Assembly: GCA_964579575.1 (NCBI GenBank)
Contig: CAZOGL010000002.1
Location: 46,802-110,801, forward strand
From: CAVEFW01 sp964579575
GTDB taxonomy: Bacteria; Actinomycetota; Coriobacteriia; Coriobacteriales; Eggerthellaceae
Direction of reading: 5' to 3'
Length of the DNA: 64,000 nucleotides
Below, piece after piece: positions 53,101 through 60,449 of the stretch (its first letter is position 1; each line of letters opens with the position of its first letter). Made by a program: the position numbers and the translations under genes. Under the pieces are notes generated by a model that had not been told where the DNA came from, ran no database searches, and saw only the letters and a program-made list of their open reading frames with translations.

Positions 53101-54640
53101 CCTCGAGGGCTCCGGCAAGGTCTACACCGTTCTCAAGATCGACGAGGTTTCCAACCTCGGTGCCGCGCGCATCCGTGTGCGTTCCTTGCTTGCGGCTTTG
53201 CGCCAACAGGAGACAGAGAAGACGTTTTTGCTCCTGAGCGACTCGGAGAAGGAATACTTCAACAACCTTGCGCTTTGCGGATGTGATCCGACGGGTGAGT
53301 TTGAGGTCCAGCGCGAGGCGGAATCCACCGAGTTCCCGCGTGCCGAGTATACGCAGAAGATGAAAGACGAGAAGTGGACCATCCTTGCGCCACAGATGGC
53401 GCCGTACCACTTTGAGCTGCTTGTCCCGATCTTCCACCACCACGGTTTCAACGTCGAGCTTCTCCCTGCGGTCGACGCCGGAGCGGTTGAAGCGGGCTTG
53501 AAGTATGTCAACAACGACATCTGCTACCCCTCCATCCTGACCACGGGCCAGATCATGGAGGCCGTGACCAGCGGTCGATACGATACGGACAAGCTGGCCA
53601 TCCTCATTACGCAGACCGGCGGCGGTTGCCGCGCGACGAACTACATCAGCCTTATTCGCAAGGCCTTGCACCAGACGGGTTTGGACCATATCCCGGTCAT
53701 CGCCATTGCGTTGAATAAGACCAACGAGCACAACGAGGGGTGGCACCTGTCTGCCGAGATGATCAAGGCCGCCATTCCTGCGTTTTTGTTCGGCGACGTG
53801 CTTATGCAATGCCTCTATCGTGTTCGTCCCTACGAGAGCGTGCCCGGTTCGACTGACGCGTTGTTTGAGAAGTGGATGGAGAGGGTCAAGGAAGGAATCT
53901 GCACCTGGTCCTATCGTCAATGCAACAAACTGTATGCCGAGATTATCCACGATTTCGACACCTTGCCGTGTACCAACTTCGGCTCCAAGCCCCGCGTTGG
54001 CGTCGTCGGTGAGATCCTCGTCAAATTCCACCCTACGGCGAACAACCAAGTCGTCAAGGTCATCGAGGCTGAGGGGTGTGAGGCGGACGTTCCCGGCTTG
54101 ACCGACTTCTTCCTGTTCGGCATCGCCAACCGCATCTTCCGCCATGAGGAGCTTGCACCGAACAAGAAGGAATACCTCCTCTCCAAGGGTATCGTCACCT
54201 TCGCCGAGAAGCTTCGCGACCCCATTCGCAAAGCCCAGGCGAAAAGTGAGCGTTTCGAGCCTTGGGGAACGATTATGGGTTGCGCCAAGGGTGCATCCGA
54301 GATCATCGACCTTTGCAACATGATGGGCGAGGGTTGGCTGCTTACCGGCGAGATGGTCGAGCTTATCGAGCACGGTACCCCCAACATCGTCTGCACCCAG
54401 CCTTTCGCATGCCTGCCAAACCATGTTGTCGGCAAAAGCGTCATCAAGGAGCTCCGCCGCCGCTATCCCAAGAGCAACATCGTCGCGGTCGACTACGACC
54501 CAGGTGCTTCCGAGGTTAACCAGCTCAACCGCATCAAGCTCATGATCTCGGTGGCGAAAGCGAATCTTGCCGAGGAGCGTGCCGCAAAGCTCGAGGCCGA
54601 GACGGCTGCTGTTGCCGGCATCCGCATCCCGACCGAATAG
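50132..54640 (+). CDS. Giant 2-hydroxyacyl-CoA dehydratase activase-like protein
   Basis: 1502 residues. Two tandem BadF/BadG/BcrA/D ATPase domains (IGIDVGSTTVKLAIL at ~17 and LGIDAGSTTLKAALIG at ~336), a DUF2229-type region (~690-910) and a C-terminal HGD-D/BcrC-like region (~1080-1480). The second ATPase domain has CSSGCGSFIE, a likely 4Fe-4S ligand site; the first has only one Cys (NGTCAGGTGAF). Activases of this family inject electrons into 2-hydroxyacyl-CoA dehydratases or benzoyl-CoA reductases by ATP hydrolysis. No dehydratase subunits adjoin it. Its substrate is unknown. Confidence 0.88.
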   Translation: MTETQNSQALQQENLHIGIDVGSTTVKLAILDDDNRVRFDIYRRHHADVRATILEVLGEATQEYGDREMTIAITGSGGLLLAQWLNVNFIQEVIASKTAVETFIPQTDVAIELGGEDAKIIYFDNGIEQRMNGTCAGGTGAFIDQMAALLDTDAGGLNVLAQNHTTIYPIASRCGVFAKTDVQPLLNEGARKEDIAASIFQSVVTQTISGLACGRPIRGHVAFLGGPLQYLPELRKRFYETLALDEEHIVLPENAHLFVASGCAIAGSDGDNVTVERLDDLVERLRNLGDMQGSEVVRLPALFEDDADYEAFKTRHAKDSVPRASLVDYRGDVFLGIDAGSTTLKAALIGREGELLTSFYANNKGDVLGTCRRMLGEFFAAMPRDDAGNPLVRIGHTTVTGYGEGLLLEAVKADSGEIETVAHLRGAQEMLPGVEFILDIGGQDMKCLRVKDGVIEHIMLNEACSSGCGSFIEAFATSLGLSIQDFAAEAIHAKAPVDLGSRCTVFMNSRVKQAQKEGATVGDISAGLSYSVIKNALFKVIKLRDAGEMGEKVIVQGGTFLNDAVLRAFENLAGHEAVRPDIAGTMGAYGAALLARDRATGAGSTLLTPEQIDALTIKHTTVRCKRCDNACLLTINDFGKDETTGKHRRFVTGNRCEKGAGNADALAKVPNLFEFKENLLFSRPGLSAQEATRGSVGIPRALNMYENYPFWHEFFTQLGFHVELSDPSSKKTYKAGIESMPSESVCYPAKLSHGHIMDLLGRDIDFIWMPCVRWERQEDDGANNHYNCPIVMSYSESLKLNVDELRESDIDFLNPFLPYDDKEALKLRLFEQLGRGGVRAKALEAKGRVDEAKALPSRKEIDMAVEVAWQIDIDFKNAMRAKGEETLRWLEKTGGHGIVLAGRPYHNDREINHAIPELITSFGMAVLTEDSIAHLARVERNLRIYDQWMYHTRLYNAAKVVCERRDLDLIQLNSFGCGLDALTTDQVQEILEGSGKVYTVLKIDEVSNLGAARIRVRSLLAALRQQETEKTFLLLSDSEKEYFNNLALCGCDPTGEFEVQREAESTEFPRAEYTQKMKDEKWTILAPQMAPYHFELLVPIFHHHGFNVELLPAVDAGAVEAGLKYVNNDICYPSILTTGQIMEAVTSGRYDTDKLAILITQTGGGCRATNYISLIRKALHQTGLDHIPVIAIALNKTNEHNEGWHLSAEMIKAAIPAFLFGDVLMQCLYRVRPYESVPGSTDALFEKWMERVKEGICTWSYRQCNKLYAEIIHDFDTLPCTNFGSKPRVGVVGEILVKFHPTANNQVVKVIEAEGCEADVPGLTDFFLFGIANRIFRHEELAPNKKEYLLSKGIVTFAEKLRDPIRKAQAKSERFEPWGTIMGCAKGASEIIDLCNMMGEGWLLTGEMVELIEHGTPNIVCTQPFACLPNHVVGKSVIKELRRRYPKSNIVAVDYDPGASEVNQLNRIKLMISVAKANLAEERAAKLEAETAAVAGIRIPTE

Positions 54641-54654
54641 GCGATTACAAAATC

Positions 54655-54708
54655 GACGAGACCGACGAGACCGACGAGCCCGACAAGACTGACGAGACCG
54701 ACAAGGAG
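54655..54708 (+). repeat. Six 9-bp repeats leading into a ribosome site
   Basis: GACGAGACC units (GACGAGACC x2, GACGAGCCC, GACAAGACT, GACGAGACC, GACAAGGAG). The last unit supplies AAGGAG, the ribosome site of the next gene. Confidence 0.9.
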
Positions 54709-54721
54709 AAGGGTTGCAAGC

Positions 54722-55093
54722 ATGTCCTTCCTGGACAAGATGGAGCAAAAGGCTGACAAGCTCGAGAAGAGCGAGAACGAGCGCACGACCATCCTCAAAG
54801 AGATTCGCAAGGAGAACGCCAACTTGGGACGAGAGGAGGGCCGCGGTGCCCGCATCGTCACGACGATCGTGGCGTTGACGGTCATCGTGTGGGCGGTCCT
54901 GTTTCTCTTCGACTTCGTGAACGGTGTCAACTTTTCGGGTACGACGGCGTTGATGTGTGCGGTCCTTGTGGGTTTGTACTGGGGTAACTATCGCGAATCC
55001 CACGACCGTACCAGCGCGATCTACCTGGTTATCGCCTTGGTGGCGTTGCTTATCCTTCTCGTGTTCCACTTCGTCCCGGTGTTCCTCAAATGA
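54722..55093 (+). CDS. Small membrane protein with N-terminal charged helix
   Basis: 123 residues. A ~45-residue charged, heptad-like N-terminus is followed by three hydrophobic helices (about 46-66, 72-88 and 99-121). No family recognised. The ATG at 54722 follows AAGGAGAAGGG. It overlaps rsmI by 4 nt (ATGA), so the two are translationally coupled. Confidence 0.65.
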   Translation: MSFLDKMEQKADKLEKSENERTTILKEIRKENANLGREEGRGARIVTTIVALTVIVWAVLFLFDFVNGVNFSGTTALMCAVLVGLYWGNYRESHDRTSAIYLVIALVALLILLVFHFVPVFLK

Positions 55094-55947
55094 CGGGCCG
55101 CTTGATCATTTGCCCAACGCCCATCGGCAATCTCGGGGACGTGACGAAGCGCACGGTGGAGGCTCTTTCCGAGGCCGACGTCGTATGTGCCGAGGATACG
55201 CGTGTCACGGGTAAGCTGTTGAGCGCCCTTGGCGTGAGCAAACGCCTTGAACGCCTTGACGAGGCGATGATCGGCGGTCGTGCTGACTCTGTCGTCTCCC
55301 GTGTGCTCAAGGGCGAGGTCATCGCCTATTGCAGTGACGCCGGCATGCCGGGAGTCTCCGATCCGGGGCTTCGGCTTGTGCGCGCGGCACGTGAGGCGGG
55401 TGCGCCGGTGGAGGTCTTGCCTGGCGCGACGGCAGCAGCCACCGCCTACGTTGCAAGTGGGTTCACCAATCCGCGTTTCTATTTCCATGGCTTTTTCCCT
55501 CGCAAGGCGGGGGAGCAAACGTCGCTACTTGCGGGGTTGAAGTCTCTCGATGCCTGCCTGATCTTCTACGAGAGCCCAAACCGTGTGGTTGCTACCCTCG
55601 GTGTGTTGGCCGAGGCTTTTCCTCATCGCGAGGTGGCGGTGTGTCGTGAGCTTACCAAGAGGTACGAGGAGGTTTTTTGGGGAGAGTCTTCCAAGGTCGC
55701 GGACGAGTTTTCCGAACGTGCCGAACAGGGACCCATCAAGGGCGAGATTGTCATCGTCGTGGATGGGCCCAATGATGAGGAGGCCGCCGAGGAGCGGGCA
55801 GACGCATCATGTGCCGCTTCCGAACGTGCGCGCGAGCTCGTTGCCGAGGGGATGAGAAACAAGGATGTCGCCCGGGCTCTTGTGAGCGAGTTCGGCATTG
55901 CCCGCAACGAGGCATACGAGCTTGCGCTTGCTGCGGCGGGGCGGTAG
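55090..55947 (+). CDS. rsmI: 16S rRNA (cytidine-1402 2'-O)-methyltransferase RsmI
   Basis: 285 residues, tetrapyrrole-methylase fold. Motifs CPTPIGNLGDVTKRT, VCAEDTRVTGKLL, YCSDAGMPGVSDPG and FHGFFPRK are typical. It methylates C1402 of 16S rRNA, together with RsmH. The C-terminal ~55 residues carry RsmI_HTH-like features (GMRNKDVARALV). Starts the conserved rsmI-metG-tatD-rsmA neighbourhood. Confidence 0.95.
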   Translation: MTGRLIICPTPIGNLGDVTKRTVEALSEADVVCAEDTRVTGKLLSALGVSKRLERLDEAMIGGRADSVVSRVLKGEVIAYCSDAGMPGVSDPGLRLVRAAREAGAPVEVLPGATAAATAYVASGFTNPRFYFHGFFPRKAGEQTSLLAGLKSLDACLIFYESPNRVVATLGVLAEAFPHREVAVCRELTKRYEEVFWGESSKVADEFSERAEQGPIKGEIVIVVDGPNDEEAAEERADASCAASERARELVAEGMRNKDVARALVSEFGIARNEAYELALAAAGR

Positions 55948-55951
55948 CACA

Positions 55952-56590
55952 TTGGCTCCCTTCTCCGACTGGACGACTCCAGCGCGACCTGGATCGGGCG
56001 CGAGTAGGGCCTCTTCCCGTTCCGCGCGCAAACGGGTCTCTTATCCTCCTGAGCTCGTGTTTTTCGATGATCTTGAGGTATGGGTGACAAGGAAGAGTGT
56101 CAAGAACTTGTCCCTTGGGGTAAAGCCGCCCGATGGACGTATCGAAATCACTGCTCCTTTGACCCTCTCTGATTCCCAGATCGAGCAGTTCGTCTTCGAG
56201 AAGCATGACTGGATCGTGCGCAAGCAAAAAGAAATCATCTCAAGCCCCATGTCCTTGGCTGCCGAAGCGGACAAGGCCGAGGTGGAGATGTGGCGTCGTG
56301 TGGTCAAAGCCTATGTTCCCGACCTTATCAGGAAGTGGGAGGCCTTCCTCGACGTCAAAGCCGGAGCAATAGCGTATCGCAACATGAAGAGTCGTTGGGG
56401 GAGTTGCCAACCTTCTACGGGGCGCATTTGCATCAACGTCCGCCTTGCCCTGTATCCCCCCGAGTGCTTGGAGTATGTGGTAGTGCACGAGTTGTGCCAT
56501 CTGCGTGTGGGCGGCCACGGTCCCGCGTTTTGGGCATTGGTGGAACGATGCCTTCCGAACTACAAGTCGGCAAAGGCGAAGCTCAAGTGA
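55952..56590 (+). CDS. YgjP-like (SprT/M48-type) metallopeptidase domain protein
   Basis: 212 residues from TTG 55952, 5 nt after the rsmI stop and 8 nt after GGCGGGGCGG. YgjP/DUF45 domain with the zinc motif VVHELCHL and the third His in GHGPAFW, preceded by RWGSCQPSTGRI. Likely a cytoplasmic zinc peptidase of unknown substrate. The first ~40 residues are low-complexity, so the true start could be later. Confidence 0.75.
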   Translation: MAPFSDWTTPARPGSGASRASSRSARKRVSYPPELVFFDDLEVWVTRKSVKNLSLGVKPPDGRIEITAPLTLSDSQIEQFVFEKHDWIVRKQKEIISSPMSLAAEADKAEVEMWRRVVKAYVPDLIRKWEAFLDVKAGAIAYRNMKSRWGSCQPSTGRICINVRLALYPPECLEYVVVHELCHLRVGGHGPAFWALVERCLPNYKSAKAKLK

Positions 56591-56709
56591 CGCACCGTGT
56601 GGGGCTGAGGTTTTCGAACTCGAAGTTGCGGTTTTCGCACCCCGATTGGGCTTGGCGATTTGGGCTTGGCGATTCGGGCTTGGTGGCTCGAGCAGCCCAC
56701 TAGATGAGG

Positions 56710-56919
56710 GCTAGATGAGTGCCATCTGCGCCGATACGTTGTTGTACCAAAACTCCCAATTCGGNNNNNNNNNNNNNNNNNNNNNNNNNNNNNNNNNNNN
56801 NNNNNNNNNNNNNNNNNNNNNNNNNNNNNNNNNNNNNNNNNNNNNNNNNNNNNNNNNNNNNNNNGCTAGATGAGTGCCATCTGCGCCGATACGTTGTTGT
56901 ACCAAAACTCCCAATTCGG
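56710..56919. other. 100-N scaffold gap flanked by identical 55-nt contig ends
   Basis: Ns occupy 56765-56864. The 55 nt before the gap (56710-56764) are identical to the 55 nt after it (56865-56919), both beginning GCTAGATGAGTGCCATCTGC. Two contigs that overlap by 55 nt were probably joined with a default gap; merging them would leave no missing sequence. Confidence 0.9.
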
Positions 56920-57972
56920 AGGGCAATACTTTTGCGCGCCCTCCACGGTCACCGTATAGCCATACCCACGCGAGAGGCCGCGGACATGGCTAAAGATCGC
57001 CTCTTCCCAAGAGTCCCAATCGATGCTTCCCCAACCCCATGCGTTGTGGTCATGGAAACAATAGGTCCCCTTGCCGCTCTCGATGCAGGAAATGGCGGGG
57101 GAGAAGCGCGGGTCCACGCCATACTCCCATGCTGCCTCGGCGAAGGTGGAGCCGTAGCCTGATAGGGGGGAGCCGGAAAGATACGCGTCGATGCGGTTGC
57201 CCCATTCCCCTACGAAGGAGGCCTTGTCCGAGGACCAATCCACGTTGTCGCTGGTCGCTGGTTCCGTGATGGTCTCTTGCGGCTCGTCGACGACAGTGGA
57301 CCCCTCGTTGGCGTCAACGGGTATCGTCACTTCCTCCTCGACCGTGCCTGCGGCGATAGCCTCAGCATCTTGGCGTTGCTTTTCCTCGGCCGCGGCTTGG
57401 GCCGCCTCGCGTGCCTGCTGGGCGGATGCGAGGGCGTTCTCTGCAGCGACGCGCTCTAGCTCCAGGTTTGCGCGGGCCTCGCTCAGTCGCTTTTGAGAGC
57501 TTTCGAGCTCGCTTTTCATGGAGGCAAGGGTGGAGACGGCTTGTGCGTTTTGTTCCTGCACGCGGTTGATGTACTCGAGGGTTTGGGTGAACTCGTTGAA
57601 GTCCTTGGCACCCAAAAGCAGGTCGATCAGCGTCATTCCCTCTTGGGACATTTTGTACAGGGCCACGAGGGACTTGTCGCTTGCGGCTTGTTGGGCGGGG
57701 AGGTCCCTCTCGATGACGGCAATGCGTTGTTGGTTGTCGGCGATTTGGGCTTCGAGGGACTCGATTTGAACCATGACCTCGTCGTAGGTTGTTGCGGTTT
57801 CCTCAAGCGCGCTTTGTGCTTGTGTCAAGGCGTCGTCTGTGTCGTCGGCGCTTGCCGGCGTCACGACGATGACGCTGCTTGTGATGAGGGCGAGTGTGAG
57901 CCATACGGAAAGCAGTCGCGTTTTGTGTGTCGGCGTTGTGCGCGATGTGCTAAGTGTGCGCGATGTACTAAT
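56866..57972 (-). CDS. Secreted coiled-coil cell-wall protein with lysozyme-like C-terminus, ATT start
   Basis: 368 residues if read from ATT 57972. The first 41 residues are a classic signal peptide ending SVIVVTPASA-DD; then a long coiled coil (~40-200, PcsB/FtsX-partner type) with an Ala/Glu hinge. A C-terminal ~115-residue domain (GVDPRFSPAISCIESGKG, DHNAWGWGS) resembles glucosaminidase/lysozyme-fold domains. No ATG, GTG or TTG exists in frame between an upstream TAA and the GTG at 57864, which would lose the signal peptide. GGAGG precedes ATT by 5 nt. Promoter TATAAT (58013-58008) lies upstream. The end is at the contig overlap. Confidence 0.75.
   Translation of the reverse strand: MSTSRTLSTSRTTPTHKTRLLSVWLTLALITSSVIVVTPASADDTDDALTQAQSALEETATTYDEVMVQIESLEAQIADNQQRIAVIERDLPAQQAASDKSLVALYKMSQEGMTLIDLLLGAKDFNEFTQTLEYINRVQEQNAQAVSTLASMKSELESSQKRLSEARANLELERVAAENALASAQQAREAAQAAAEEKQRQDAEAIAAGTVEEEVTIPVDANEGSTVVDEPQETITEPATSDNVDWSSDKASFVGEWGNRIDAYLSGSPLSGYGSTFAEAAWEYGVDPRFSPAISCIESGKGTYCFHDHNAWGWGSIDWDSWEEAIFSHVRGLSRGYGYTVTVEGAQKYCPPNWEFWYNNVSAQMALI
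57936..57972 (-). repeat. 18-bp duplication at the start of the secreted protein gene
   Basis: Two adjacent 18-nt copies on the minus strand (TTAGTACATCGCGCACAC then TTAGCACATCGCGCACAA), coding LSTSRT twice and including the putative ATT start. Confidence 0.8.
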
Positions 57973-58007
57973 GGGGTCCTCCCTCGACGCAAATGTTGTC
58001 GTTGCCC

Positions 58008-58013
58008 ATTATA
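58008..58013 (-). promoter_or_regulatory. -10 box of the secreted coiled-coil protein gene
   Basis: TATAAT on the minus strand at 58013-58008, about 36 nt before the ATT start. Confidence 0.5.
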
Positions 58014-58148
58014 GGGAATGGGGGTGGTGGGGCTGCGTTACCCACGAAAAGCGCACAAGCTGGGAAAATGCAAAAAACGAATCGGAGTCAAGCTCTTCCG
58101 CGCGATTAGAAGACGCGCGAGGTGGCGGCGTATGCCCTGCTTGCGCGT

Positions 58149-58180
58149 TTGCGATATGCCTCTTCCAATTTTATAATTGG
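58149..58180 (+). promoter_or_regulatory. Promoter with overlapping palindrome, upstream of a lipoprotein gene
   Basis: TTGCGA (58149-58154), 17-nt spacer, TATAAT (58172-58177). CCAATT (58165-58170) and AATTGG (58175-58180) form a palindrome across the -10. Confidence 0.75.
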
Positions 58181-58265
58181 GTCGAAGGGCGCGGAAGCGA
58201 CCTCGATTGGGTCGAAGGGCGCGGAAGCGACCTCGATTGGGACGAGGGGCGCGGATGCGGCCTCG
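58176..58265 (+). repeat. Three 30-bp repeats in the lipoprotein 5' leader
   Basis: Units at 58176-58205, 58206-58235 (identical) and 58236-58265 (diverged), beginning ATTGGGTCGAAGGGCGCGGA. They lie between the promoter and the ribosome site, so they should be transcribed. The 313-nt gap 57973-58285 otherwise contains only promoters. Confidence 0.92.
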
Positions 58266-58285
58266 CCACGACAAAGGGGGTTCCT

Positions 58286-58654
58286 GTGAAAAGAATCGTA
58301 GTGTTCCTTGCTGCCGCGTTGGCTGCTTGCGTTATGACGGTAGGCTTTGTGGGATGTTCCGTGGATAACGGGACGCACAACGACGCCGGCACATACAACG
58401 TCTATTCGCTCTCGCAAAATGGAACCACTGTCAACAACGCCACTATCAAGCTTCTTGCCATGGAGGACTACATGGTCTTGGATCTCGGATCGGATGGCAA
58501 GGGCACGTTGTCCGTCAACGGTGATTCCAACGATATCACGTGGAAGGACGGCGAGCTGACGCAAGGCTCAGAGACGCTTTCCTATACCAAGGATGGGGAG
58601 ATGATTTCCATCACCATCGATGACACCTCAGTTGTGTTCCAGAAGAAGCAGTGA
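58286..58654 (+). CDS. Small lipoprotein of unknown function
   Basis: 122 residues. The GTG at 58286 follows AAAGGGGG. Signal peptide with lipobox VGFVGC (Cys near residue 25). The ~95-residue mature part looks beta-rich, with repeated short strands (TLSVNGDSNDITWKDGELTQ). No family recognised beyond small lipoproteins. Its leader carries a 30-bp tandem array. Confidence 0.7.
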   Translation: MKRIVVFLAAALAACVMTVGFVGCSVDNGTHNDAGTYNVYSLSQNGTTVNNATIKLLAMEDYMVLDLGSDGKGTLSVNGDSNDITWKDGELTQGSETLSYTKDGEMISITIDDTSVVFQKKQ

Positions 58655-58779
58655 CGCAACTAACGCCTGTGTTTTGCGATATACTATCGAGTTTGCAAGA
58701 GCGCTAATTTTGTTCGGCGCCCGAACGTGCGGGACCTCTCGCGAGTCGGGCGTCGTTCTCTATAGAGAGGAAAGCTCAC

Positions 58780-60381
58780 ATGTCCAAGGGTACCTATTCG
58801 TTTACCACCCCGATTTACTACGTAAACGCAGCTCCCCACCTGGGAACCGCCTATACGACCGTCGCCGCAGACACCGTTGCTCGCTATCAGCGCATGAACG
58901 GCTACGACGTCGCGTTTGTGACCGGCCTTGATGAGCACGGCCAAAAGGTCGCCGAAACCGCCGAGAAGAATGGTAAGACCCCGCAGGAGTGGTGCGATAG
59001 CATGGTTCCCGCCTTCACGGATACCTGGGACATGTTGGATATCACCTATACCGACTTTGTCCGTACCTCCTCCGATCGCCAGACCAAGACGGTCCAAAAG
59101 TTCTGGACCGACCTTTACGAGAAGGGCTTCTTGTATAAGAGCGCCTATGAGGGTTGGTACTGCGTCCATGAGGAGACCTACTACGCTGAGTCCGACCTGG
59201 AGAAGAACGAAAAGGGCGAGTTTGTATGCCCCGACTGCAAGCGTCCGGTGCGCCATATGAGCTCCGGCGAGGAAAACTGGTTCTTCAAGCTGTCCGACTT
59301 CCAAGAGCCTTTGTTGAAGTTCTACGAGGAAAACCCGGACTTCATCCGCCCCGCGACCCGTCGCAACGAGGTCGTCACGTTTGTCAAGGGCGGTCTTCAG
59401 GATTTGTCCATCTCCCGCTCCACCTTCGACTGGGGTGTTCCGCTGCCGTTCGACGAGGGCCATGTCTGCTACGTGTGGGCTGACGCGTTGCTCGCCTATC
59501 TCACGGGCATCGGTTACGCTAACGACGAGGAGCGCGCGGGTGAGTTCGAGCGTCGTTGGCCCATGCAATACCACTTTGTCGGCAAGGACATCACGCGCTT
59601 CCATTGCGTTATCTGGCCTGCCATGTTGATGGCTGCGGGCCTTCCCATTACGCATACCGTCTTTGGACATGGGTTTCTTCTCACCAAGGGCGAGAAGATG
59701 AGCAAGTCCAAGGGTAACGGCGTCATGCCCGCCGATCTCGTCAAGATCTTCGGCGTCGACGCTTACCGCTACTACTTCATGAGCGACGTCCAATTTGGCT
59801 CCGACGGCGATATCTCGCTTGAGCGCATGGTTCAGGTCTACAACGCCGATTTGGCAAACACCTGGGGCAACCTGGTGAGCCGCGTGTTCAATATGACGGA
59901 CAAGTATTTCGAGGGCAAGGTTCCTGAGGTGCCCGCCGAGGCCGCCGGTATCGTTGATGCGAACCCCATGAAGGAGATTGCCGACGGGTTGTATGCCGAG
60001 TTTGATCGTTGCCTCGGCGATGTGGATTTTACCGGTGCTGCCGCTGCGGTTATGAAACTCGCGAGTCGCGCAAACCTCTATGTGGAGGAGCAAGCGCCCT
60101 GGAAGCTCGCGAAGGCCGAGGATACCCGTGCCGAGCTCGCCGCGGTCATGTACAACCTGTTGGAGTGCATCCGCATTGTCGCCCTGTACTTGGCTCCGTT
60201 CGCGCCTAACACCTCTGGCGAGGTGTTCCGCCGTTTAAGCTTGGGCGATATCACCGAGATCGTGGACATCGAGGCCGCCACGGCGTGGGGTATGCTTCCT
60301 GCTGGTAATGTCGTCACCACGGGTGATCCGTTGTTCCCGCGTCTCCCGAAGCCAGAAGACATCGAGTTGAAGCTCGGCTAG
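58780..60381 (+). CDS. metG: Methionine--tRNA ligase
   Basis: 533 residues. Class I synthetase: HLGT in place of HIGH (PIYYVNAAPHLGTAYTTV region), zinc-knuckle-like VCPDCKRPVRH, WADALLAY, and KMSKSKGN. Length and lack of a C-terminal tRNA-binding domain fit the short MetG type. The ATG at 58780 follows GAGAGGAAAG. The 5' leader can fold GTTCGG/CCGAAC (58710-58724). Its last codons and stop are duplicated downstream. Confidence 0.97.
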   Translation: MSKGTYSFTTPIYYVNAAPHLGTAYTTVAADTVARYQRMNGYDVAFVTGLDEHGQKVAETAEKNGKTPQEWCDSMVPAFTDTWDMLDITYTDFVRTSSDRQTKTVQKFWTDLYEKGFLYKSAYEGWYCVHEETYYAESDLEKNEKGEFVCPDCKRPVRHMSSGEENWFFKLSDFQEPLLKFYEENPDFIRPATRRNEVVTFVKGGLQDLSISRSTFDWGVPLPFDEGHVCYVWADALLAYLTGIGYANDEERAGEFERRWPMQYHFVGKDITRFHCVIWPAMLMAAGLPITHTVFGHGFLLTKGEKMSKSKGNGVMPADLVKIFGVDAYRYYFMSDVQFGSDGDISLERMVQVYNADLANTWGNLVSRVFNMTDKYFEGKVPEVPAEAAGIVDANPMKEIADGLYAEFDRCLGDVDFTGAAAAVMKLASRANLYVEEQAPWKLAKAEDTRAELAAVMYNLLECIRIVALYLAPFAPNTSGEVFRRLSLGDITEIVDIEAATAWGMLPAGNVVTTGDPLFPRLPKPEDIELKLG

Positions 60382-60419
60382 ACGAGAGCCGGGGCGTATG
60401 GGAGTTGAAGCTCGGCTAG
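60364..60419 (+). repeat. Duplicated 3' end of metG including the stop codon
   Basis: GAGTTGAAGCTCGGCTAG at 60364-60381 contains the metG stop; an exact 18-nt copy lies at 60402-60419. Confidence 0.93.
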
Positions 60420-60449
60420 TTTGGAGAGACAAATCGGACGGAGGACACC

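Noticed and set aside
52190..55069. 959-codon open frame antisense to the activase gene
   Set aside because: It lies opposite a clearly functional protein, has no recognisable domain or ribosome site, and arises from codon bias in GC-rich DNA. The same applies to antisense frames at 17436-19616, 11756-13333, 35685-37172 and 50198-52072.
56711..57162. Open frames reading across the N gap
   Set aside because: They run through 100 unknown bases and are opposite the secreted protein gene; they have no coding evidence.
58176..58265. CRISPR array
   Set aside because: The 30-bp units are directly adjacent with no spacers, only three copies, and no cas genes are near. The arrays at 43175, 54655 and 24685 were rejected for the same reason.
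57839..58285. Extended N-terminus of the small lipoprotein through the 30-bp repeats
   Set aside because: The frame is open only because the unit is a multiple of three. The promoter lies inside it and the GTG at 58286 has a good ribosome site and begins a proper lipoprotein signal.
58655..58779. T-box or SAM riboswitch before metG
   Set aside because: Only a simple GTTCGG/CCGAAC hairpin is visible; no T-box bulge sequence, terminator pair or SAM-aptamer pattern could be recognised.
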